Positions 47,787-60,192 of a DNA stretch of 64,000 bases are shown piece after piece. Each line of letters opens with the position of its first letter. Position 1 is the first letter of the stretch. The translations under genes were made by a program, and so were the position numbers. The stretch lies in contig NBBA01000008.1 in the NCBI GenBank assembly GCA_002794785.1, forward strand, positions 682,001 to 746,000, given 5' to 3'. The DNA is from Coniferiporia sulphurascens. Lineage: Eukaryota > Basidiomycota > Agaricomycetes > Hymenochaetales > Hymenochaetaceae. The notes below the pieces were generated by a model. It was not told where the DNA came from. It saw only the letters and a program-made list of their open reading frames with translations, and ran no database searches.

Positions 47787-50700
47787 CTACCCACGCTTGC
47801 ACAACGAGAAGCTACCCTCCAGCGCGGCGAACGAATCGGAGGGCTCTCCCGCGGGACGCCAGCGCCCCACAAAGTTTTGGTTCGAGTGAATATCTGCAGT
47901 GAGGGAAAGAACCGATTAGCCAATGGATTCAGTGCAGGAGGCGATAAATATAAACGAGAAGTTAAGAATAGTCGAAAATGGGTAAGGAAGTTATCAAAGA
48001 CTGTAGCTAAAATCCCGGGTAATGGCTACTCGGAAGGAACGAAGCAGAAGGCATGAAGAAATAAGATGCGACCCAATGATATGGGAAAGAACTCGGAAAG
48101 CAACTGTGAGATCCGACTCCGAAGGGAGAGGGAAAGGAAAGAAGGTACGGCAAGGGAGGCAGCGTGCAAAAGCGTACGAGCGGAGAGGTGCGTGCCCTAG
48201 CCAAGCCCCAAATTAAGAAAAGAAAAGAAGCAAGGAGCGGAGCAGAGGGCAGGAGATGGGAACAAGGGCAAAAATAGAGTCGGAAAAAGTAGAACCGAGA
48301 AGTCAACGAAGATGGAGGAAAGAGTTTTGACTAAGGCGGGGGCGAGGATCAAGACACCTCCATTAGCGATGTGCTCAGCGGAAGCGGGGCATGGGCTGGA
48401 ATGATGCAGACAGGTAAAAAGGGCAGCGTCAATGACGGGGAAGGAAGGGCGCGCATTTAATGATGTCAAAATTGACTCAAGGGACTTTTAAAAATGGGAT
48501 GGGCGTAAGGGGAGCGAACAAAGACGCAGGGCGGAGATCTGGACACTTAGTGAAGCGGAGGAGTTTGATGATGATGAAAAATGGAGAAGAACTAATGAAG
48601 TGCGCTCTTTCTCCTCTATTAAAGTTTCAAAAGGGATCATCCGAGCTCCTCAAACATTGCGCGGTAATAAGACACTGTTGACGAACGTCGGATGCTGCGT
48701 CTCGGGGTAAATGAGGGAAGATAAACGGTGAGGTGACGCCAGCAAAAGTGTACGGAAAGGGAGGCAATGCGGGGAAAGTGCTTTGACGAAGACGGCATAC
48801 AGCAAGGTGCACAGAACCAGATGGCAGTGACGAATGCTGAGAAAATAATTCCAAAAAGGGCGGAGAGGCGTGGAGGCGATACAAAAAAGGAAAAAAGGGG
48901 GGAAGGCAGATAAAGAGGAGACGGAGCGAAAGGTGCTTACATCCGCGGAAGACGAACGTGCCCGCGCCACGCGTGTTAGGTTCGACCTAGTACGTGCGAA
49001 AAAGTCAAAGAATAAAGTAGTTGTCAGTGGCGGGTATCCAGAGTGAATAGAGACCGACGAGCGCAAGATGTAGGACGGAGATGAAAAGCACAGAGCAGGA
49101 CGCGCCAAAATCCCAGAACACAAAGCGCCGGAAGCCAAAGAATCAAGGGATGAGCGAAATTAGAGAACCATCGGCGGACCGGCGGGGAATAAAGAAGGGA
49201 GCGCGGGATAAATTCACGGTGGAGAGAGGAAGAACGGGAAAAAAGGTTAAGGGTGGGGCGCTAATAGAAGGCGCACACTCACAGGAATGCGGAGCAGGAC
49301 GACCAGTCCGTCCTTGTCACGAATTCTGCCGATGAATCTGAAGGCTCCCCATGCGCGACCATGCTCAGGATCTGTCTAGAAATTAGTGAATCGGTAGTAG
49401 TTTTTTAGATTAAACGAATCGTCAAACACAAGAAGTTGATCCATCAAGTTGATTGGGATATAATAATCAGAATTTAAGTCCGTTGAACGTGAGTGGCTGA
49501 GAGCGACTCACCTCACCAGTGACAATAATATCTCCCACACAGCTGTCCTCTGACGCATCCACACATTTTCTGACACCATTGCCTGCGCACGCACAATTCA
49601 TTTCCGCGGTTCCATTCTCCCGATTCGGTTCATTATTGCGAAGCTCTTCTACCAATGGGTTTTCATTGGCATACACGGGATAAGATGGATGAGCGGGGGG
49701 TTGTGAGGGGTATAGCGAACATGTATTGGGGTCGTGGCACAGGCCATCGAAAATTTCTTGAGTAAACTGAGGTGACTCAGTCGACTGTGACGAGAGACTG
49801 GGATGTAAAGGGCACGAGGAACGGCAGGGCTCGGAGTTAACCGTAGGCCAAACAGATCGTGAGCCTTCCGGCATTGGCTCGTCGCGCTCCGGGTCTACGT
49901 CAGAGTCAGGGTTGCAGCGTTTACACCCGCCAGCGGCAACGTGCGCGTTAGGGCGACCGGGAACGTAAGTCTCGTACTCAATTAATTCATCCCACACTCG
50001 GTTGTAAACGCTCAGCTTTCCCTATTTCGTGTAAAATCACGATCGCAACAAAATGCATCAGTGGCTTATCGGGAGAAAAAATGCACTCAGTTGAGGGGAC
50101 AGCGCAACTTACATTTTTCTCTTCGTAATCGCACTCGGGTGGGAACCACGCCCTTTTTAGGGCATTGATATCGGCACCAGGGTCGGTAAGGTCATCTCCC
50201 CAGGCGATGGGAAGTGTTCCCGGTAAACAATGGTGCTCGCGCAGGCGCATGAAAAGGGGGGCTTGGTACGCCGCGGGAAACGACCCTGCATCAGGTGTTA
50301 CAACGTAGCCCGAGCCCGAAATGTCTTCAGCAGAAGTAGATGTGCGTCGCGCTAGTCGCGGATGGATATCGGGGTTGTGCGCAACCTCAGTATACTGCGT
50401 AAAATCATAGGCCTGGAAGGGGGATACGAGTTTGAAGTTGTAGTGGTTCACATACGAAAAAAAAGACTGTCGACCAATTTAAAAATGAAGCGAAACTCAC
50501 GAAAAACCTCCCGGTCCAAAGTCCGGAGAGCATGCCGGGAGTGTAGGCGCGGGGAGAGTTGTTTGTAGAAAGCCATGGGTTGTAAAAGTGTGTGATGCGT
50601 GTCCAGTCATGCTCGTGCTGGAAGCTCGCGGACCTTGAGTGCCAACTTCCTGACAGTATGCCATCAGGGCCTCTGTCCAGCTTCATCGCGTCCCTCTCAT

Positions 50701-51801
50701 TGTCAACGTCTTCATCAAGAGGAGGCGCCGTTGTTTCATCCAATCCCCACCTTACACACTTTGTAAGTGTTTTTGTTCTCATTTCGACATAGTCTTCAAG
50801 TGTGCTGCCGATCACGCCAGGAGGCAGCATTGAGCGGCGCTCAACGATCCTTTTTGGAGGCTGTATGACGCCGAGCTGGAGACGCGCGTGCATACAAAGG
50901 AGCGCGGCCGGAGTCAAGGGCGGCGCACACACGTTCAAGGGCAGCCCAAAATGCGAGACATGCGGAATAGAGGACTTTGGCACAACGGGACGGTATATGG
51001 GAAAGGGACCATGGGGGGTATGAGTGAAGGTGTACACGCCTTGCGGGAGCGGGAGCAAAAAGTGCGCCTCTGGGACGAAGAGAGGCTGGTACTAGCGGAG
51101 TGTGAAACGGGAGAAGTAAAAAAGAGCACGAGGGAGGGTGAAAAGAGACTTACCTTGTAGGGGGCGATTACGAATGGCTGCAACGCGTCAAGTATAAATC
51201 TGCGGTATTCGGGGCGCTCCGCACGGATGCTCGCTGTTCAGGGTCAGCTAGATAGCGGGGAGGCCGGTGCTGTGCACGCACCTTCGTCACTGGCCAGCCA
51301 GAGTATCCAGACGGCAAGTGCGCTGGACTCGCTTTCGAGGGGCCAGCCGTTGTTCGCGCCGCAGCCTTCGTAGAGCCTGGTCCTGAGGAAGAGGACGACG
51401 AAATGGACGAGGCCCGCCCAGTGGACGAGCTGGCGCGCGTTGCGGCCGTCATTCTCGAGCATCATGAGGTACGCGAGCCAGAGATCGGCGTGCACGTGAG
51501 GGCCAGCAACGTCACCGCTACGGATGCGCCTGAGGAGCGCGCAGCGGCGGGCAAGTTCTGCGGCGAGGACGGAAGGGCGGCGGGCGTGGGGGCCAAAGCG
51601 GCGCTCTGGGGCGGCTGCGTCGAACAAAGCACGGAAGACGCGAGCATGGAGGTAGGGTGCTGCATCGGGTGCAAGGACAGCATGGAGAGAACGGCAGGTA
51701 CGCTGGAGGGCGGCGAGGGCGAGGGGCGGGCCGAGGCCGTCGGCGGCGGTGTGAAAGGCGATGTTCTGGACGAGCTCGGGGGCAAGTGCAGTGAGGGGCA
51801 T
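47787..51801 (-). CDS. F-box protein A (mushroom-type F-box family)
   Basis: Eight exons give 748 aa: 51282-51801, 51154-51233, 50501-51091, 50113-50412, 49512-50021, 49283-49375, 48941-48986 and 47787-47893. The N-terminal F-box reads LAPELVQNIAFHTAADGLGPPLALAALQRTCRSLHAVL; such proteins link substrates to Skp1-Cullin-F-box ubiquitin ligases. The rest follows a family common in Agaricomycetes: a PGMLSGLWTGRFFAYDF block, RLREHHCLPG, ETYVPGRPNAH with Cys pairs (CKRC), GDIIVTGETDPEHGRAWG, FRFIGRIRDKDGLVVLLR, and NQNFVGRWR near the end. The ligand of the C-terminal domain is unknown. The last intron (47894-48940) is about 1,047 bp, very long for this organism; the final exon was found by the family's FVGRWR motif and fits frame and splice sites. 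Divergent from its paralogue, with 301 bases between starts. Confidence 0.85.
47894..48940 (-). other. 1-kb last intron of F-box gene A
   Basis: It runs from donor GTAAGC (48940) to acceptor CTGCAG. It is pyrimidine-rich on the transcribed strand almost throughout, with no coding frame or nested gene recognised. It restores the family sequence FRGY-(short)-NFVGRWR. Confidence 0.65.
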
Positions 51802-52102
51802 GGCTGGGTAGGGGGGGAGAAGACATTGCGGGGAGGACGATATGTATAGGGAGAGGAAAGAAGAGCGGAGAGGTGGTACGCTGGTGTGCCAGTCTGTTAG
51901 TGCCACTGCCAGTGCCAGGGTCCGGGTGCTTACGTACCACGCGGCGATCATACTTTACGCGTACTCCGATCACTGGCCCTGCCCTTTCCCAAACGGGGGT
52001 CTCCGCCGTATCCGTTGGCGGCTCGGCCCGGCCCCCTTCCGACTCCGCGGCCACTCATCGTCACCGTATCAGTCCACCCGGCGGCGGCGTCATCCCCTCG
52101 CC
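51802..52102. promoter_or_regulatory. shared divergent promoter of the two F-box genes
   Basis: 301 bases lie between the two ATGs, so the genes share their upstream region and are likely co-regulated. I see no obvious paired TATA elements. Confidence 0.6.
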
Positions 52103-54319
52103 ATGTCGCTCGACACTGTCCCCCCAGAGATCCTCGAGCACATCGCCTTCTTCGCCACCACAGACCCCCTCCTCGGCCCACCCGCCGCCCTTCCCGCCCT
52201 ACTCGCTCTCAACCGCTCCACCCATGCCGCTCTCGCCCTCGCCGCCAACCCCCTCCTCTACGCCCGCATCTGCGCAGCAAAGTTCGACCTCGCTGCACCC
52301 GCCCGCCGCCTCGCCGCCCACACAGACGTGCTCACAGCACCTGTCCTCGCAGCAGAGCTCGTTAAGCGTTGCCGTGTCCTCAAGCGCCTACGCTCCCTCG
52401 TGGGCGCGCGCGCAGCCCCCTCGCCGGAGAACGGGCGCGACCTCGACGAGCTGCTATGGGCCGTCTTCCTTATGGTCCTCGAGGACGACGGCTGCAACGC
52501 CGCCCAGCTACGCATCTACGCCCGCGCGGGCGAGTGGCTCCGGGTATACTGGTTCGACGACGCCGGCGCGTCGGGTGCGATGCTGGCCCTCCAACACGAT
52601 CGGTGGCCCGCGTTCGGGCTAGGCGCGGCCAGTGCGGCAGGATCGACCCGTGGAGCCCGTGACGCACTTGCGATGTGGCTGCTCTGGTTCTTCCTCGATC
52701 CCGGTTAGCGTTCCCGCCGTCCCCCCGATTTTGATCTCGTTTGCAAAACACCCGAGAGACTGACCCCGCCCACTTGCAGCCGCGTACGTCGCCGATCCGG
52801 ACCACTTTCGCCGCGCGAATCGTCTCCTTAAATTCGTCGCGCTCAATGCACCTGCTGTACGTGTCGATGCTCCTTTCATTAACGACGGCCGTCTTATCCC
52901 CCATCCAGTACCCGCTCACCCGCCTCCCCTGGACCTCCTTCGCTCCCGAGCCGTCCCACATCCATTTCGGCACGCCGAACACCCGCTCGGACGAACCTGT
53001 CAACCCACTTGCGCCGGCCTCTGCATCCCCTTCTCCTGCGTCCGCAGAGCCTCTATTGCACTTTGGTGTTCCTCTTACTGGACTCGCACCCCCACCAGGC
53101 GCCGCCGCCGCGACCCTCGCATACCTTGCCCTCGCTGCACGCTGTAGGCGTGACGCGCACGACAGCAGTATTTTCGGCCTCACTATCGACGGGACTATGG
53201 CCGACCTGCATGCGACACTTCTCAGCGCAGGCGGCCTCGGCGCTATCGGCGGGACCGGCGGCAGCGACGACGCATTTGTGGCGGCATTCTCCAATTTGGA
53301 ACTGACCGCACAGAGCCAGGCGTGGTCAGGCTGGACGCCTGGTGTAAGTAGCTTGAGGTGGGAGTATGAGTGGCGGCGTAGTGTACATCCCATCCCTGAT
53401 GGCGAGGGAACCGTTAATGGGGCTGTAGCAGCACAGTGGAAGACACCTAATCTGGCGTTCCGACCAGGCAGCCTCACAGGTGTCTGGGAGGGCTCGTTCA
53501 CCGTGAGGCTTTCATTTCTCCGCAATTAATTTCGCGGTATCTACTCTAATGCGCATACACCTACCCCGTTTCAGTACACTGAATTTCACAGCTTCGCAGC
53601 TCTCCTTGCTGGCGCGTCGCCTAGCAGACTGCGTGATTGTGTGCTCGCGCAGCACAATCAGACATGGCGTGTGCGTGAGCACCATCTGCTCGCTCTGTCG
53701 GTAAGGCAAGAGTCAGAACAGGAGCAGGGGCAAGATATGCTACCCGCGGGCGACCCGATCCTCGGACACATGCCCGTTGGGGTGACAGTGATTGAGAATG
53801 ACGAAGGGCTCAATATAACACTCCCTGCGGCAACCTCATCTGATACGCTGCGGCCTGCGAGGTACACCTATCGGCGCTACGACAAGGACCATAGTGAGGG
53901 GGAAGGATACGATGCACGGGTTCGCGACGTCATCCTGACGGGGGACGGCCACTCTGGGTGGGGAGAATTCCGAATCGTCGGGCGCGTACGGCCGCACGAT
54001 GGCTTTGTCTCGGTCATGAAAGAATACGTGCGTTGTCCTTCAGTCCTCTATTCCATATATTTTCCCGCTATCTTATTTTATTTTATTTTACAAACTACCG
54101 TCTTGTACTGACTCTGCTCCAAAACAGACGGGTGGCGACCGCGGCCGGTGGCTTTACCGCGGGTACCTCGTCGGCGGCGGAGGGGACGGGGGCGAAGAGA
54201 GCAGCGAGAACGAGAACGGGAGCGGGAGCGGATACCTTGTAGGCCGCTGGCGCGACACGCTCACTCCTGCGGAGACGCACGGGTATGAGGGTGCGTTCGC
54301 GCTCGCACGGCGGCGGTAA
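52103..54319 (+). CDS. F-box protein B (paralogue of F-box protein A)
   Basis: Five exons give 638 aa: 52103-52703, 52780-52856, 52909-53502, 53575-54027 and 54128-54319. The N-terminal F-box reads VPPEILEHIAFFATTDPLLGPPAALPALLAL. Later family blocks: PGSLTGVWEGSFTYTEF, QTWRVREHHLLAL, RVRDVILTGDGHSGWGEF, RIVGRVRPHDGFVSVMKEY, WLYRGYLVGG and YLVGRWRD with a charged end. An SCF adaptor role is inferred from the F-box. The first three introns fall at the same places and phases as in gene A, showing the pair arose by inverted duplication. Gene B lacks the long Cys-rich insertion of gene A (the stretch around CKRC) and has a low-complexity Gly/Glu/Ser/Asn loop near its C-terminus. Alanine-rich composition and high G+C in exon 1 stand out. 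Confidence 0.88.
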
Positions 54320-55349
54320 AACTCGACTCCCCCCCTTTTTCCCCCTTCTTTCTGATAGACCTAAGATGGGCGCGAGTGCTTTCTTTTTTTCGTCTCCTTT
54401 TCCCTCCGCAAATGGTGCTTCTTCTTTTTCTTCCCCCCCTCTCCTTCTCTCTGATAGGCTCGAGACGGGCGCGCAGCACATTTCCTTTACTTCCCCCTCT
54501 TCCGCTTATGTACACGCATGTGTATACCCGTGGAACTCACTGCGGGATGTCGTTGTATTCATGGTCGAGACCTATGTGATATTTTGGTTTTCTGACCCGC
54601 TTTCCCTCTTCTCCTTTCGTCGTTGTTACCGCCTTCCGTGCTTCGATCTTATTGTAAAAGTTGTATGGTGTATGCTGTGCTCCCCCGCTTTGTACATGTA
54701 CAGTATGTCTCGATCTGTTGCCTACACCGCCCCCTACAGTAGTACCCCCGTCCTCTCGGGCTATCCCGAAACGTTTCATATAGATTTTGCAACGCTCATT
54801 TTATTTTACTCTTTCGGTATCTCCTTGAGAATAGGTAGGCGCAATAATTGTTCCGGCGCGATTCTCATGTGGATTTGCAACAGGACTGGACCGCCCGAGA
54901 CCCCGGATCCATTTACATGTAAATAAATTTCCTCTTTAAAAAAAATCTTTTCTCCGAGTACCGAGTCCCGAGTCCCGACTGGTAGGTGTAAATATGTAAA
55001 CCCGCTCGCGAACGCTTACTGTAACATTAAGGGGGAGGGGGGGAAAAACTCCGTTTTCCCGTAAGAGGGGGAAAAAAGGAAAAAAATCACACATTTCATA
55101 CTTAGAATACGTACAATTAATGTACTGTACAGCCTGAGTACATGTGTGGCGTGGTGTGGAAAGTAAAGGAAGCTAAAGGTCGCCGCGCAGCCATCCACTC
55201 TTTGATCGTCGACCCTCCGGTTAAGCACTTCGCTATCTTTACCTTTTCTTTTTCCTTTTTTAAATCAGAAACGACGAGAGGTGTTTTTAATGTGTTGTGC
55301 TCCAATGCTGTGGGTTGCCAACCCGTGCTCCGAGTCGAGTTACGGCGCG

Positions 55350-55400
55350 CCCATGTCCACGCCCCACGCCCATGCCCACGCCGCCCACGCCCACGCCCAC
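55350..55400 (+). repeat. CCCACG-type minisatellite
   Basis: Imperfect tandem copies of a six-base CCCACG/CCCATG unit on the plus strand. Confidence 0.65.
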
Positions 55401-55483
55401 CCTCTCCCCTTCGGTCGCGAACCCGAAACCCGAATTCCGAACCCCGAACCCCGAAAATGAGAGCGGAGCGCCGGTTAGTACAT

Positions 55484-55506
55484 GTATGTATGTATGTATG
55501 TATGTA
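55484..55506 (+). repeat. ATGT microsatellite
   Basis: About six tandem copies of the tetranucleotide ATGT. Confidence 0.85.
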
Positions 55507-58500
55507 TGCACCTTTTTTTATTGTAACAAATGATTTATGCGAGGGGGGGGGGAGAAATAAAGATACCGTACCGAAATATAGAAACGAAGACGGGGACGGG
55601 GACCTACCAGACGCGGGAAGCAAAAAAGCAACCGCAAAGTGCCCCCGCTTCCCGCTCTTTTCCTGTTTTTCCGTGTTTCCGTGTTTCCGCGTTCTCTTAT
55701 TTTGTTTTTGTTTTTGCGACTTCCCATGTTTTATCAAGGCGCTACAGTATGCGGGCACAAGACTCGGATATACGTGTAGTGTACTCTTTTCAGCGCATCT
55801 AGTGACGAACTCTTTCGCACTTTGCACCGGATCGGCGCTGCGTCACCGGTACCGACGAGTCGGCGACCGGCGACCGTCGCGGACTCGGTTAGTAGTACGA
55901 GCAATATAATCGCAAGCGAGGTGCGAAAAAAAAAGATGGCAACTCGAGTCCCGCGGAGTGGTTACACTGGACGGCGGGCATTACCTGGGCACTTATGCGG
56001 AGCGGAGTCCGCCAGCTTCCCGGACAAGAGACAGTGCGGCCGCTCCCTCCATCACCAAAGGGGAAGAAGCGATCGATCTCGCGTCTGAGACACGACCAAA
56101 CGTCGAGTACCGAAGAAGCCGTCCGAGTGGTTACGCACTGACTCGGGCGCGGCGTACGACACGCATACCCGAGTGTGCCTTGACTTTGTTGCCAGTGTGT
56201 GTATGTGTACGTTTATGCGGGTTTCCAATCTCTGTTTCTCCGGGCGTGAGCGAGGCTGGGATCCGTCGTGGACCAGGACTTGCCAGATGGAGTTCGCTCC
56301 CGCCGTGACCGTTGCTGCGGCATACAGCGTCGGCGTTCTCGGAGCCACCCCAGGCCCGTGTAGTAGGTGTGCGCCTGATTCCTCAGCCCTACAACGGCGG
56401 GGGCGATCGACGTACATAGTACGTTGCGTCTTCCTTTCTAGGAAAGAACGCCGCCCCTCGGTTTGTGATCGTCGGGCGATCATGGATCGGCGTCCCCTCA
56501 GTGGGTTTGGAGCCGGCCCACACACTCCCTACTACGTGTCGACCGAGAAGCCCAGCAGACTGGGCCAAGATGCGCTTGGGCTGGGGTCGGAGACAGCCGT
56601 TGCTCTTTTACACGTATTCGAGCCAAGGCAGCGCACATGTAATTTTCTATCACTATTGCTATCAGTGTCAATTGACTCTCGGGTGGTTCCGCTGCCCGGT
56701 GGCATGGTAGTGCCACGGACTGCGCATCGAAGCAAAGTCGAAGGCAAATGCAAATACGATAGCGAGCGCGCTAATCCTACTGCGCATGTACGCCACCCAG
56801 TTGGCTGAAGGACACCGCTACTTGTTTCCTGCCAATGGGCATACGCGGACCTTTGACGTTGGCCGTCGGGCAGCCGCCCCCTTTTTCGATCTCTTTTCTC
56901 TTCTTTCATGTCCTATTTTTCACGTCTTCTATTTATTCGTCTCATCTCTTTTTACGCGAACCACCGCGCACATACGGATGCCTGTCAAATTCGGAGCCCA
57001 GGTCGCAGGCGGCGGTAATTGGCCGGTCGTGCTTCACAGGCTCGGAAGCCCGGAAGCTGCCGTCCGCACACCCGCCTTTCACCCGCCTGTGCCGTTGGAC
57101 GAGGCCACATCGTGATCCAGAGCGGCTATATCCCGTAAGTGGTATAGCATAGCATGGCAACATGCCTACATATTATATCCCTTTTAGGTTTCACCCCGCC
57201 TTGAATCCACGCCCCCCCTTGTGCGGGAATATATAGCACCGGAGATACGCGATTCCGTCCCCCCCCTCTTTTGGTCCTAGCTGCAGATCTGTGATACGCG
57301 GATAAATGTGTTCCTCGTGTGGGTGACGAGGGGGGGACACGCGCCTAAGGTAGGACAGGTAGGCTTTGGCGCTCGTGTTTTGACTGCTTCAAGTCCGAGT
57401 CCCACCCCGCATACACGCTGAAGTCGACTCGGGCGGACCTTGTACTTTCTTTGCCCCGTCTGACCCATTTCCTCAAGCTTCAGACGGAAGGTGGGGATCA
57501 GCTCGGAGCTATAAATACACCCACCCCCACCCACATATGCATACACAGAGACAAACACATGTACATACCGTCGGAAGGCGGAAGTAAAACCGACTGCTAC
57601 TACTGTAGTACTGTAGTGCTGGCACGTACTAGGCGCGGAGGCAATACATACGTATCTGTTGACCACATACACATGTCGTCAACTTGGGTTTAGGCGTTCT
57701 GGCGCTAGTGCCACTTCACCCTGGGCGTTCCTATTGTGCGCGCGCCTCCGAGAGTCTGGCCCAGATCTCGGCCTGTCCCTTTGTTCGTCCCCGCACTCGC
57801 GTAATGAATCTAGTAGACGGATTCCTTATACATGTGTGTAATGCAAATACGCAAACGCGCGCCAAGATCAGAGCGTATCCGAACACCACCTCCTCTCCCG
57901 TCGGATCTGGGGAACCCAGTCCTGGCGTGAGGTCGCCGTCTCAGACTACATTTCCGCTTTTGCTCCTCCTTTCTCGTAAGTACGTACGCAGCCCGCGGGC
58001 CTGTCTATATACAGAAGGCAGCATTGTCCAAGCCTCTTGATTGCGTTCAGCTCTTTTTTGAAAGTCACGCAGAGACTGGCGAGGGCGCTATAAATACATA
58101 TAATTACCCCAAACGATCGCGGCGGGAAAAAAGCTCGGCAGATCCAAAAGCGGCTCAGCGGATCTAGTACGATTAATACATCTATCCAACACCTATTCAC
58201 TTAAAAAAGGGACACACACAATACAACTGGTACACATACTTACAGTATGTACAGTGTACGTACACTATATTGCTGACTACATGTAGATGTTGTCAAGTAA
58301 GGTTTAGGCATTCTGACATCCGACGTTGAAATACCAATATTATCAATGAATACTTGTAGCATTGTTAGATTGGCAGAAATGCTCGCAGCGGCGCCGTGTC
58401 CTTGGGTCCAGAACCGCGATCCAGATCCCCTTAAAAATATATATACTTATCCAAATACAAATAGTGCTCATTGGAGGGCCACCTCGCATCATCACCGCGA

Positions 58501-60192
58501 CCCGTGCGTATCTGAATCCCGATCTGTCTCCGTGCTTGCAGCGGCGGAGTGCGGCCCAGGCACTAGTACGCGCGGCATCTGCACCGCACCGTTTATGGTA
58601 CGGCGGGGCCGCCGCCGCGCGATAGAGTAGCACTGCTACCGTATGTGGTTGCAGGATGTCACGTTTTACATTATTAGTACACCATGTCAGCGACACAATT
58701 CAATACTTTGCCAGCGCGAGGTTGAGGTCCCCGCCTCCACTGCTATTAATATTATTTCCGAAGTCCGACCCGGCCGCCCAGTGGACAGCCGCCAGTGGCT
58801 CACCGAGGCTTCCCATAAATAAATAAATATATATATATATACTAGTGTATCGGAGGTGATAGCGGAAATCGGAGTGCAGGAAATTGAAGCGCACGGGAAA
58901 CTGTTCCTAGTAGTGGACAGTAAGTCATTACTCATGTGAGTGCGAGCCTGGGGAATTGAGGACTTCGAGTTGAGGGCTTTACGCCCGCTCCCAGCGAGTG
59001 GCAAATGAACGTGCCAAGTGCTAGCCAAGATATACCAATTGCAGTGGTATATGTATTGTCACGGTGCACCGTACGCCAGCGGCGGGAGCTAATCTATTCT
59101 TCTCCATTTTTCTTCTTTCTTTCATTCAGCCGTATTATCTCCTCGCCTCGGGCTACGCTCCGCAGATACGGTATGAACGTGTACAGGTCCAGCCTGAGGT
59201 ATAAACATAGACAATCAAGTGATGTCAATGCGATATTGATTTGGGAGTCCTCGTTCCCAGGCTGGAACTTAGAGCGGGTCCTTACTTCGCGTAAGGTTGC
59301 ATGTAGCATTAGGAGAATTCCCAGTTGACCCGTGAATGGGACGGTGATTCGCGAGTCAGTACTGACCTAGAGGGGATGATGGCCTCCCGCCCCGGAACTC
59401 GGACTCGGACTTCTTCGGGCACGAGGCGTTATAGTATTAATATCGAATGCATGAATGGCTAGCTATTGCCATTGACGAGCCGACTATTCAAGCTCTAGAC
59501 CCGCGCTAGTAGTGTGTATAGTATATAACCCTAGTGTGCGTCAGAAGAAGCAGGACGAGGCGACTGCTACTGGCTCAGCAAAGCCACGAAAATGGAAAAT
59601 AAGAGTCGACTATATTAGCACGCGCGCGCGCACACACACTAAATCAAGTGTAAATACGCAACGCTAACGCCACTTCCGCCAACTTTAATTAATATTGTTC
59701 TAATTTTGAACGGCTCAAGTGGGGCCCCTTCGCTAAAGGAGAAACGCAACCACATGTATGCAATCGCGGGAGCCGGGGGAGGCGAGATATTTTTGTCTAT
59801 ATACATGTAAGTGCATTTCCGGACCGGCTGTCAGTAGAGGGTTTCGTTCTGGTTGTATGGCGTGTGAACAGACCAAATTGACGATGTAGGCGGGGATCAA
59901 GGACAAAAAACTTTACTTTAAGGTTGAGGGCTGTAGTTCGGTCTTAATGTATGTATATTCCTTTCATCATGAAACACTATCATTACATACTATCCCGCAG
60001 TGTTGATGTACACTTAGTATTTACAAATGATTCAAGCTGGTGGCACACTTTAAAATGAGACGCGGATCCTCCGTACACATGTCTCCCGCCTTGCTCCCGA
60101 GCAACCAGATTCGCACATACACACACACGCACATACACGCATTTAGAGATCCATGGGCGGGGAACAATGGAAGGCGCGCTGATCACGATTAA

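Larger units (their letters stand above)
54320..60192. other. repeat-rich gene-poor region
   Basis: About 5.9 kb with no gene I can support. It contains short tandem repeats: CCGAGTC-type units near 54955-54978, CCCACG-type units near 55350-55400, an ATGT run near 55484-55506, and AT-rich and AC-rich runs near 58820 and 59620. Open frames of up to 236 codons (55117-55827 and 56173-56808) are low-complexity or lack motifs. Two imperfectly similar 43-base segments lie at 57661-57703 and 58275-58317. Confidence 0.45.

Noticed and set aside
55117..55827. 236-codon open frame on the minus strand
   Set aside because: It runs through tandem repeats and is low-complexity (Lys/Gln/Arg-rich, Gly-rich repeats); a repeat artefact is more likely than a gene.
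56173..56808. 211-codon open frame on the plus strand
   Set aside because: GC-rich chance frame with no family resemblance and no exon partners.
58253..58266. 14-base perfect palindrome AGTGTACGTACACT
   Set aside because: Short palindromes of this size in TA/GT-rich DNA are expected by chance; there is no associated gene or repeat copy.
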